From Kappaphycus alvarezii (lineage: Eukaryota; Rhodophyta; Florideophyceae; Gigartinales; Solieriaceae): a DNA stretch of 64,000 nucleotides. The notes beneath the pieces are model-generated. The model ran no database searches, was not told the DNA's origin, and was given only the letters and a program-made list of their open reading frames with translations. The stretch's first letter is position 1; the number at the start of each line of letters is the position of its first letter. The stretch is taken from assembly GCA_002205965.3 (NCBI GenBank), contig NADL03000113.1, positions 186,001 through 250,000 on the forward strand, read 5' to 3'. Made by a program: the position numbers and the translations under genes. This document shows, in pieces, positions 23,842-33,950 of this stretch.

Positions 23842-24474
23842 AGTAGTGACTAATTTGTCCCCCTTTTTAATGTAAGTCTTGAAATTCAGTAAGAGAGCTT
23901 TGACACGGCATAGAGCAGACCGACAGGGAAGCGGCGGACTTTTAGAAGACGCAAAGTATAATTTCTAAACCACATCTGTTTGAGGTCTTTATAGTTCCGT
24001 TCCACTGCGGTTCGTGCCCGATTCATTCCAGTATTGTATATAGCCTGAGACTGCGTAGCGTAAGCTCTGCCGAACTCGGTTTACAGCCAAGGGCACAGTA
24101 CATATGCAGCGTCTCCATATATATAGAATTGCCTCTCGTTTATAACAAATGCCTCTTGTAAGATATTCTCAATTCCTTAACGCCACATTAGTGTCATGTC
24201 ATGGCGACGACCCACGTCGGGTCCGAATAGGGAAAACATCAAATCATATGGGGTTTATTGTTTGATACACAAGGCAGTGAGTTCTTTTATGCTCAGAATA
24301 GCATGTCTGTTTATTAGAGCCATCTCCACCTGGCCGAGAGATCTTTACCTTTGTGCAGTCAATGAATACAAGACGACTGTCGAGACGTGCACCAGATTCA
24401 TGGATATCCTTGGCATAAATCTGGGCCCTAGACTGCAATAATCCCTGTTGTAAAGTAGTAACTAAATCCCCCCT
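23842..24474. repeat. Pair of short direct repeats bracketing the transposase remnant
   Basis: AGTAGTGACTAATTTGTCCC at 23842-23861 (followed by CCT) and AGTAGTAACTAAATCCCCCC at 24454-24473 lie just beyond the 3' and 5' limits of the transposase fragment. They are in the same orientation, so they are not a simple terminal inverted repeat pair. They may be right ends of two nested copies. Confidence 0.4.
23886..24440 (-). mobile_element. PIF/Harbinger DDE transposase remnant
   Basis: On the minus strand 24438-24244 reads AQIYAKDIHESGARLDSRLV then FIDCTKVKISRPGGDG and YSEHKRTHCLVYQTI. This matches the DDE_Tnp_4 pattern FIDGTxxxIxRPGGxxxxxxxYxGHKRxHxLKFQ. At about 24130-24085 is FYIYGDAAYVLCPWL with the second Asp, and at about 24020-23890 NRARTAVERNYKDLKQMW with the Glu and a C-terminal tail ending at a TGA at 23886. 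All three DDE residues are visible. The N-terminal half is absent: the sequence begins abruptly at 24440 after TTGCAG, which could be a splice acceptor or the break point. The pieces lie in more than one frame. Confidence 0.8.
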
Positions 24475-24479
24475 ACACT

Positions 24480-27400
24480 AAATAATATGATAAAAAAGCC
24501 TACGATGAAGCTTTCGTCTAGCTCGAATATGAAAATGAATTTGATGAGGTACTTTTTCCCATTTCAGAATCCATTTGGAATATCTTTGCTATTGGCATGA
24601 ACAGAAATGTTACTTTTACTAAAAAATAAAGATTATCTAGAATTTGAGCCTAATGATACAGATTAAAGCGAACGTGGACAGGCAAAAATCACCTCTTACT
24701 ATACATTATAAAATCAAAAATTTTCTGATCTTCAAATAATAGCTAGAGTCCTATTGTTCATAATTTATTTGTACCCATTTAAACATAAATAACAGTAAGG
24801 AATTAAAAACTTTTTATTATTTAAAGTGCTTGTTATGTAGTCGCGAAATACATTTTATCTCAAAATATTTTTCTTAAAAATTGTTTGTATTTGGTTTTAA
24901 AAGGACCTGCAGTAGTCATTCAAAATTGTTACATGCAAAGTTCTAGTCAGAACACATAGCATAGAAATTATTCTACCCAGTTTAGTGTTATTTGAGAAAG
25001 CCGTACTAAGATATTTTGTTTCTTGATAATGGAATAAGAGATCTCTCAGAAATACAAAAAACATACTGAATATACTACAGTCTCAATATTAGGTCATATT
25101 TTTTCTTTCTGATCAAAACTCATATTGAAAGATCGTAATGTGCTGGAAAAATACCTATTTATGTAAATATACGGAAAATTTTACTTTGCAGGTCACGGAG
25201 AAACTTTATAGAATTATCTGATTAAATAAAAGAAGATAACATTAAGTAACTCTTTGGAATTGAACCCGTTACTGAACTTTTTTACGACGATCTTAATTAA
25301 ACAGAAATCTAAATAGACTTGAAGGCATATCAATCATTCCCAAAGAATGTTTTATTACGTATCGATCTTGCAAAAAGAGTTTCTTCACTTATTCATGGCA
25401 CAAGATATAAGGGTAAAGCTTTCTGAAAAGGTATCACAATTGACGATAACTCTAAAAACATTAAAGCGTTTTCTATCATCAAGTAATTGCAATTTTAGAC
25501 TAATTTTAGCTAAATCGCTCAGAAGAAGTGAAATTTATGTATAAACTATCGATTTATATTGTAATATAGATGAAAATAAAAGTAAATAGAGATATGCATC
25601 ATTTAGAAAACATTTTTTCAAATGCAAAATAATTGAGGACGATTTTATAGGTAAATATTTGATGTTAAGCGAGCAGACACGATTAGAAATTAGCAAAAAA
25701 ATGGAAACATAAGCGCAGATATGGGAAAAACATTGGTTTCTTTGCTTTCCAAGAAAATTTTGAATTCACACTTAATTAAGTTAAAAGAAAAAGCAAGCAA
25801 CAGACAGTGGAATAACATCGAAGTAAATTATCAGTACTAGCAGTAGAAAATGCTCGTATGTAATGTGCCAGAAATATAGTAAAATAACAGGCTCTCACAG
25901 GCTTCTGAAATAGCCTTAGAAAATTTTTTATGAAGTGATAGAGTACAGTTCAGTGAAAGCACAAATATTCTTATGTATTCGTTGATCAAAGAAAGTTAGT
26001 AGGGATTGCTTACAGGCCTTGAATATTTATAATAGTTACGAACTTTATAGATATCTGTAGAGATGGCAAACCAACTACTCGTACATGAAGTATTATTCGT
26101 CTCGCCCTATGCATGCTTGCTAATATGCCATTGTTCAAATTAAATCAAAATTGTAATGAGTAAATGCTAATTAAACCTTTCTTAAATTTCTTAATCGCCG
26201 ATTCTTACTATACAATGTTGGTCTCTGAATAATTGATCACATATTTATCTACAAAAACTAGTAAGGGAAATATTTTCGCGGACAAAAATAGTTCCTTCAA
26301 GATAATAAGATATATTTTTAAATGAGCGTACATACAAATGGAGAAATCTTGTTTAAGGTGCCGATGAAATTGAAGGTTTGCACTTTTACTATCAGAACAT
26401 TTCTGCACTTACTTTGATGAAATTTGCCCTGAACTAGATCGTAACTACTAGTGTTAATAGCTGTTTCAACATCAATCAGAATTCTTTAGGCAACTGTTCA
26501 TGTTTTACAATTTCAGGTATGAATTATATTAGAGATCTTTTCTAGCGAAGTTCACAAAGAATTCTTTTTCATATTCAAGGAAATCTATGTATCCAAATAT
26601 TAGCAGCATTATAGCAGTAAATATTAATTTACCCGAAAAATAGAGATACTGGTAGGCAGGGTACGTTTTTGTGGATTTGGGTATGGTATACTTCATTTTT
26701 CGGAGCTTTATCATTAAAAATAGGCATTTGAAAAAAACCCATGATAAATGATGAAATATGAAGCTTTGCTGAAGATTAAGTTCTCAAAACAAAAACTTAA
26801 TCGCTTTCATATCAATTAGTTTAGAAGCTAAATGTAGTTTCGGCTGAATGCAACTGTTAAAAAAATTTTTCGTGTAATTCTGTTGAGAGGGAAGCATTTT
26901 ATCTCAAAATAACGGAATCAAATTTTAATTTTCATTTTTAATACTAGTATTTGGAGTACATTAAATTTTCACAATTTATTGTGAAGAAGATAAGTTTTAA
27001 GCTTTGATTAGACGAACATCGTCAATGAAAATTGCTCAAAAAATATATGAATCATATCAAAACTGAAAATATTAATCATTCCATCGAAAAATTGTAAATT
27101 ATTGCTGCTTTCCCTTATTTCTAGACAACAGAAACTCAACAGTTTCATTAATGAGCAGTGATTGTTTAAAAAAATTGAAAAGAAATATATAAAATAAAAA
27201 TATGAGGCAAAGATGAGTAAATATGAATAATTCGCACTTTTCTTTTAAATTTTCAGTACAAAGCATCAGAGGAGTTTAATTATATGTAAGTACGTAAAAA
27301 TTCGTTCAGTATTAAAATACTTCTCAATTTCAATGGACTACAAATTAAATAATTCAGTTCAGGAATTTTCAAGAATTAATTCTCTGTAAGGCTTACGATT

Positions 27401-28320
27401 TTGAAGGAATCAAAATTACTGCGTGAAAGATTATTTAAACGCGTAAAATGTTATTCAAGTATTTAAAGAAGCAATGACACCCGAAACTATAGACTCATCT
27501 CAAAATTATATGAATTAAATTTAAATTCCTTTCTTCTGAATAATATTATTTCTGAAATGTTTTCCTATTGGAGCTAAGGTAGGTAAAGTAGTGCCTTTCG
27601 CACTCCAAAAATTCTAAATAAAGTGATTTTAGAAAAACTCCATGACCTTTTTGCCGAGAACTGAAATCACGTTTGTCACAACTACCACTGATTTAGCTTG
27701 ATAGGGATTACATAGATATTTACGATTGATTAATATTTTTTCGCAGATAAGTTTTAAATTTTCTTGCTCCATATTTAATTTTAGAAAGAAATAGGTACTT
27801 TTTGGTATATGTCATGATTGCTACCTCGATACGTCAGAGTTTCCACCTACAAAGACTTCAGTTGTCTGGAAATAGATTACAAATTTGCAAGAAATCAAAA
27901 TCTCCGGAAATTATACCGAGTTACTTACTCGCCTTTAATCCGGAATAACGGAAACTTCTATTATGCAGAATTTTAATAATTTAGGTAATATTTCCGCTTG
28001 AGAGAAAGTTTTAATTCGTGTGACGTGGCTCCATGACACATTTTTTAATTTCCTTATAACTAGAAACAATTCAGACTTTATTATACGAATCAGATCGACT
28101 TCTGCAAACGTTTTTCCAAAACGACTGAATACAAAGATAAAATCAGAATATTTCCAGTCCACAAATATAAATATGGGATCCGCAAAAACCGATATTTCAT
28201 TTACCTTTTGCATTATTATTTAACATCACATAATGAATCCATTTTGACCCTTAGAAGTACATCTCATCGTTAGTTTATTCTTAAACACAATAGATCTTAA
28301 AAGTATACTTCGCGTCTATA
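24480..28320. other. AT-rich, gene-empty block
   Basis: Only short chance ORFs on both strands (for example 26208-26408 minus, 27935-28213 minus); no motif or repeat array was seen. Confidence 0.55.
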
Positions 28321-28326
28321 AAAAAT

Positions 28327-28637
28327 TTACAATGCCGGTGAAGCTGCGAGCTCACCTGCGAGGGCAACTCCAACTCCAACACCAGCACCAGCAAGAGCAA
28401 AGTCCTCACCAGAGGCGCAGCAGATCCAGAGGTAGTGTCACCGCCAACGGCAACAGCATTGTCCCCGGTAGCAGAGGCGCTGGTAGTGTCTGTCGTCACG
28501 GAAACAGTGGAAGTTTCCCCTCCCATCCCAGGCATCGTGGCGGCGGGAGACATTGAGGGTGTCGGAGAGGCCGGAGCGACGCGGTGGGCGTTGGCGAAGG
28601 CGAAGATAGCGGCGATGACTGCAGTTGTGAACTTCAT
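28327..28637 (-). pseudogene. Small secreted-protein gene, copy 2 (frame-shifted near the C-terminus)
   Basis: The start is the ATG at 28637 (MKFTTAVIAAIFAFANA), not the upstream ATG at 28670, because the shared leader ends at 28638. The frame follows the family through PSMSPAATMPGMGGE and TSASATGDNAVAVGGD. A single missing base (GGCGCAG against GGCGGCAG in other copies, near 28410) then sends it into a leucine-rich frame that ends at 28281. In the family frame the sequence still ends in AGELAASPAL and a TAA at 28327-28329, so the change looks recent. The protein would be about 103 residues with a signal peptide and no cysteines. It forms a divergent pair with copy 3. Confidence 0.75.
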
Positions 28638-29366
28638 TTTGTAAGTGTTGAGGCGGAGATGTGATTTCAAAATGAATGAATACTGAGTATGCTGCTTCTT
28701 GCTTTAAAATTTAGCTTTGGACTGTTTTAGGTCGAGAGGAATCGTTTAAGTACAAATAGTGAAGATCTGTATTTTGAAATTAAACTTTTGTATTTTTGTT
28801 GTAATGTAAATATCTTGCAGGAAATTTTTTCATTTTTTTAATGCCAATTATTTTACATAGGTTGTTTTTGAGGTGACTGTTGATCACGAATCCTTTCATA
28901 GGAAAGTTGTAAATTTTTTTATTAAGAAAACAGTTGTAACGTTTTTCAGTTATTAACGTTTTGCAGGAATAATTCTACTAATATTCTTTCATCAGTTACG
29001 AATTAATGTAAAATATTACAACCGAGAAAATCATGAAAAATTCAAAATATCCATGGGACTTGTTCCATGTTCCTCCTATATACTCTCTCACTAGTTCACT
29101 CAAAAGTTACACACGTACATCTGAAAGTTAAAATTTTGAAATACTAACAGAAAAAGTCATTTAACTACGAAATATTCAATATTTTATTACTTTCGCCCAG
29201 TGATTCAAAAAAATCGTTTTTGGATACGCTTATAATTTGCACAAATCTCTTATATATATTTGACGACTATGATACATAGAAAAAACGACATTAACTTCAA
29301 AGCAAGAAGCAGCATACTCAGTATTCATTCATTTTGAAATCACATCTCCGCCTCAACACTTAAAAA
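28638..29366. promoter_or_regulatory. Shared divergent promoter region between secreted-protein copies 2 and 3
   Basis: At both ends about 70 nt are mirror images: GCAAGAAGCAGCATACTCAG, then TATTCATTCATTTTGAAATC, then ACATCTCCGCCTCAACACTT before the ATG. A TATATATAT stretch lies about 110 nt upstream of copy 3 (29250-29262). The central 550 nt are AT-rich and not repeated. Confidence 0.55.
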
Positions 29367-29677
29367 ATGAAGTTCACAACTGCAGTCATCGCCGCTATCT
29401 TCGCCTTCGCCAACGCCCACCGCGTCGCTCCGGCCTCTCCGACACCCTCAATGTCTCCCGCCGCCACGATGCCTGGGATGGGAGGGGAAACTTCCACTGT
29501 TTCCGTGACGACAGACACTACCAGCGCCTCTGCTACCGGGACAATGCTGTTGCCGTTGGCGGTGACACTACCTCTGGATCTGCTGCCGCCTCTGGTGAGG
29601 ACTTTGCTCTTGCTGGTGCTGGTGTTGGAGTTGGAGTTGCCCTCGCAGGTGAGCTCGCAGCTTCACCAGCACTTTAA
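29367..29677 (+). pseudogene. Small secreted-protein gene, copy 3 (frame-shifted in the middle)
   Basis: The ATG at 29367 starts MKFTTAVIAAIFAFANA, and the frame follows the family to TSASATG. There a G-run is one base short (CCGGGAC against CCGGGGAC in copy 4, near 29540), and the long ORF then runs in a leucine-rich frame to 29843. The family frame downstream still encodes the Gly/Ala/Val-rich segment and ends in AGELAASPAL with TAA at 29675-29677. Copies 3 and 4 are almost identical in their central 200 nt and differ mainly toward the ends, which suggests recent duplication or gene conversion. The 158-codon ORF beginning here is therefore mostly out-of-frame translation. Confidence 0.75.
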
Positions 29678-29679
29678 AT

Positions 29680-32190
29680 GTTTTCGCTTAGCTCGCTATA
29701 GTTATGCGCTAGGTGAATTCGGGCCTGAAATAGTGCCGAGGAAGACTTTGCTTGCGATTTTGAGGACCAGTTCGAGTATTATACTGTCTAAGCATGATTT
29801 TATTCTTAAAGCTTCCTTAGATATCGTTTGGAAGCTTTTTTGAATGATTACATAAATGTGTAACGGTAATTAAAATGTAATGCTGAGTCACAAATGTCGT
29901 TCAAAGCATATACTTAGAACTTTCATAATGCAATAATTACCATATATTTGGTATGATATTCGTTGCTTTCGATCCTGTTGGCACATAATTTCTAGATGTT
30001 GTAGTGGAAAAATTGCGATAAAGCTTACTAAAGTTATATAATTATTTCTAACAATACATCAATTAGTTTTAATTGAGTATCGTGTTGATTATAAAGGAAA
30101 TCCAAGAATTGACCATAAAAATCTCAGTCAAGGGTGCGAGAAAGCTAGTTGAAATATATTTGGTTTTGTATTTGCAAAATCTGTATACCTACTGTGGCCT
30201 CTTCTCTACGTTAATTCAATAGCCATATAAGTAATTCGTGGACAACCGGGAGACACTTTCTACCAAAGTCAGCATGAAGGGGTTTCGTTTGTCTTGCACA
30301 ATATTAAATAATTTTGTACGCTTCAAATCACTTCACCCGGAATGCATGTATCGAAAAATATAGATATAAAAACTCATAACATTTTCAAAAATCATTCGTC
30401 ACTCATATTTTTTTGATGAATTTACTTTATGTATCCATCAAAGGATTCCTAAAATTTTGAAAGCTATATTGTGTTTATACCTCCTTTCTTTTGCAATCCA
30501 TTCAAAGAAAATGGTGAAAATTAAAACACGAATATAGAGGGCTCCATCGAAAAATCTCTAAAGAGAAACAAAGCATGCATTCAATTCTTCAAGAAAATAC
30601 AAATATTGTTTTAGACATTAAACAGCACATTCTTTGTACAGCTTCTAAATTAGTATTTATGTTAATTTATGCTAGAAAAACATATTCTTAACAAACAAAG
30701 CTGCTTCAATTTTCTACCATCGACATTAAAATTGAAGTTCTGTAATTTACAATACAGCAGACTTCAAGAAATTGACTTTTGCTTCTAGGAAATACACGAA
30801 AATGATTCCAAATAGAAAAAATAACTTAATAAAATTTCACTTCACCTTTCATATTAGTAAAACTTTAATTGAATGTGTATTGCAAAATTTTCTATGGAAG
30901 CATAGAAATCATTTGGTTTATAACATAATATTTCTTATCAAATATAGTTTTTAAATGTTTTAATAAAGTTGAACTATTTTTAATTCGAATAAAGTAACGT
31001 TAACTTACATGCGTATGCGAAACATCGCAATGTCCTTTCAAAATTAACTTTGAAGGATATTATTTTGGTGAACAAAAAAATAATATATACTTGACAAGAG
31101 TCAATCTTTCCGCAAAATGACCGAAAAAGAAATTTTAATTACATTTATAATTAAACAAAGGTAATAATTATTGTAAAAGCGTTAAAATTATATGTAAATA
31201 TGTATCCAAGCATTCGATTACTTACTTCAAATCATTGTTGTTCGAAAGTAGTTCTAAACAGAAAAAAACCAAATGTTAATCATTATAAATGAATTTGTCT
31301 GGTCACAAAACAATATTGGATTAGATTTTGTTTTTTCCTCATTGTCGGACTGCGACTTCCATGGTATTTGCTTTACGTACATAGGGTCAAGGATGTTTGA
31401 AGAAATTGATTTGAAAAGTAAATGTTCTTGCAGTAACGGCAGAACGGAAAAGTCTTTAGAGCATTGATACCACTATTGTTCTCATAACCTATAAAAGGAT
31501 AAGATGGTGTTAAAATTTTCAATATAAAATTATAAATTGGTCAAATAGAAGTTGCTCGCAAAAATGCACTAATCTTTAAGAAGTTGAGGTCCATACTGAA
31601 ACTAAATAACTCGCTCAATAGCTTTATTAAGTTTTAGAATAGATTACCGAAAAATATTCTTAAAATTTACAAAATAATCAGTAAGTTATGATGCAGGGAT
31701 GAATGAAAAATTTTTCTAAGCATTATGGATCGAAAAACACCTAACTTCCCTAAAAATTCTTTCGAAATACGAAATATCTACAACTGCAATCAAGAGGGTA
31801 GCTTGGTGCACTACTGATTATAGATGTAGGACGGTTGTTTCTGAGACTAGAGGGGCAGGTCTGTGTATTAGAGAGTCTGGAAAGGAGGAAGGTCAGCCGG
31901 GGCGGCCTCACAAGCTTGGTGTAAGGCCACCGTAAAGTCATGCTGAATTGGAGTAAACCGTCGTGACAGTGTGTCTTTACACAAGGACAAATCGTTAAAA
32001 AACGAAACCGTTTAAGAAAAAAAGACTCAAAAATATGTTTCACTGTTTCTAATGAATGAAATTGTTCTCTAGTTTTATTGTTTTCGTTACGCAAGTACTG
32101 TACTCCTTCGAAATTATCATATATATATCTGTTTAAATAGTATATAAAGAATCAAATTTCAAAAGAAGAGAATGTTTTCAGTTTTAAGGT
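29680..32190. other. AT-rich block; a short GC-richer patch at 31790-31980 of unknown nature
   Basis: No gene is recognised. 31790-31980 is GC-richer (GGAAAGGAGGAAGGTCAGCC) and contains an ORF on the minus strand at 31750-32094, but no motif is seen. It may be a transposon scrap. Confidence 0.45.
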
Positions 32191-32253
32191 AAGAAGCGGC
32201 ATTATCAGTATTCATTCATTTTGAAATCACATCTCCGCCTCAACACTTAAAAA
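32190..32253 (+). promoter_or_regulatory. Conserved leader of secreted-protein copy 4
   Basis: It is nearly identical to the leaders of copies 1-3 (GTATTCATTCATTTTGAAAT, then CACATCTCCGCCTCAACACTT), ending in an A-rich start context. Confidence 0.55.
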
Positions 32254-32563
32254 ATGAAGTATACAACTGCAGTCATCGCCGTTATCTTCGCCTTCGCCAA
32301 CGCCCACCGCGTCGCTCCGGCCCCCGACACCCTCAATGTCTCCCGCCGCCACGATGCCTGGGATGGGAGGGGAAACTTCCACTGTTTCCGTGACGACAGA
32401 CACTACCAGCGCCTCTGCTACCGGGGACAATGCTGTTGCCGTTGGCGGTGACACTACCTCTGGATCTGCTGCCGCCTCTGGTGAGGACTTTGCTCTTGCT
32501 GGTGCTGGTGTTGGAGTTGGACTTGCCTTCGCAGGTGAGCTTGAAGCATCTCCGGCCCTCTAA
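32254..32563 (+). pseudogene. Small secreted-protein gene, copy 4 (frame-shifted after the signal peptide)
   Basis: The ATG at 32254 gives MKYTTAVIAVIFAFANAHR, a good signal peptide, with the family leader directly upstream and TATA-like TATATATAT at about 32121. Two bases are missing after GCTCCGGCC compared with copies 2 and 3 (near 32320), so the frame from this ATG leaves the family frame and stops at 32449-32451. The family frame is open from 32336 to a TAA at 32561-32563 and gives the best-preserved C-terminal half: TSASATGDNAVAVGGD, SGEDFALAGAGVGVGLAFAG and ELEASPAL. Function is unknown; the layout suggests an exported or wall-associated protein. Confidence 0.75.
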
Positions 32564-32569
32564 CTATTA

Positions 32570-33555
32570 TTTTGAGCATTTTGGCTCAGAACAAAGTTCA
32601 ATTACGACAATTAAGATGTCATCGGTACGGGAAAGACCTATACTAGATACTAGAAAAAAATTTCTTATTCATAAATTTTAGTACCGATTCGAGAATGAAA
32701 TTCTCAAGTATTATCGAAGTTTTAGTATTTTTTTTATCTCACTAATTAAATTTTGAAATATGTTTCCTTTCTTGCAAACATGTTTTTGCTTCTATTTTAA
32801 AAAGGTGGAAGAAAGAGTAAAGAATGTAAAAAGATAATACTTTCATGCAAACCCTGTCTCTTCTTTTCTGTAATTATTTTCGCTGCATTTTAAATGATTA
32901 AATATGATATTGCGTGTAAAATAGGATCAATTGCAGTTTTTTTATTATGATTTATAAATGTAAGGACCGTAAATACTGAGTTCGGAATGAAATTAAATTA
33001 AATTGACCAATATTAGTAATGAAGGTGCATCTAGCATCACGCTGATTGCAGAGGATTTCTTATTTTCTAGATAGTATTTGTATAATTTAAAATATTGTAC
33101 ATAATTTGATTTTCACTACAGAAGCAAATGGATCAGATTTAAATATATCATTTCTATATTTGCAGTTTCTTTTTTTTTTGGTATTAATTTATTATCTCGA
33201 TTTCCATAAATATTGATGCTTCCGGAGAAACTTTTAGATGTTGTAACATTGTGATAAATACCAGCAAATAGTTATAATTTTATTTCACAATTTAACCAAA
33301 CTTTACTTACATAATTGCAACACTGTTTCAGAAGTAAAGCATTCTAGGTCCCCTAATTACTGATACTTCATATTCTACCAACTAAGGTCGGCACGCACTT
33401 TATTAATTTAATCCCTTCTGTTCAATTCAAATTGAAGGTTTTGAGGTTAATTATTTCTTCTAGAATTGAAATTTGATAATACTGATCCCCTAGTGGTAAA
33501 TTGCATGTTTCATATTGGCTCTTAACTACTGAAATATTTTGAAGTTTTCATCGAT
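32570..33555. other. AT-rich spacer, nothing recognised
   Basis: No coding or repeat signal was seen between copy 4 and the copia fossil. Confidence 0.5.
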
Positions 33556-33559
33556 AGAC

Positions 33560-33950
33560 AGAATGAAGAGATTAACAGGGCGAAAGAGAGAAAGGGAGAG
33601 AGAGTTAAGAGAGGTGAATGTGGTGTTCAACCTTATACGGGTAGAAGGTAGAGTGAGAACGGGGCTTATGTAGACCTTGAAGTGACTTACCTGGTGCTGT
33701 CAACCGATCGGAGGGAATTTATGGAAGCATTGCAGACGACAGTGAGAGGAAAACCCTTTATATGATTGATCTAATCTGAAAAGTTTGAGCTGATATTAAA
33801 GATATCAGCTCAAACGTACAGAACTGTATATTGCATAAACCTAAGCGTCAAGATTATAGGCTGGACATTAAACTACATTTACGCTTGTAAGCCGCTAGCT
33901 CAGTTGTCAGCATTGAAATCAATAGATTAATTACACTAAAAATCACACTC
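33560..33950 (-). repeat. Copia LTR (3' copy relative to element)
   Basis: It aligns with 37330-37735 along its length. Shared blocks include GAGCTGATRTTAAAGA, CAGCTCAAAC, TACAGAAC, TGTAAGCCGCTAG and AAATTACACT. Purine-rich on the plus strand at its left. Confidence 0.75.
33783..33815. repeat. Perfect 14-nt-arm hairpin inside the copia LTR
   Basis: GTTTGAGCTGATAT (33783-33796) pairs perfectly with ATATCAGCTCAAAC (33802-33815) across a 5 nt loop. The other LTR has an imperfect version near 37569-37601. Confidence 0.85.

Noticed and set aside
28332-28644. ORFs on the plus strand opposite secreted-protein copy 2 (and likewise 21079-21270 and 32227-32454)
   Set aside because: These are antisense shadows of the GC-rich secreted-protein genes and have repetitive Gln/His or Val/Ser composition.
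29540-29843. Leucine-rich C-terminal half of the 158-codon ORF at copy 3
   Set aside because: It is out-of-frame translation after a one-base gap; the other copies show that the real family frame ends at 29677.
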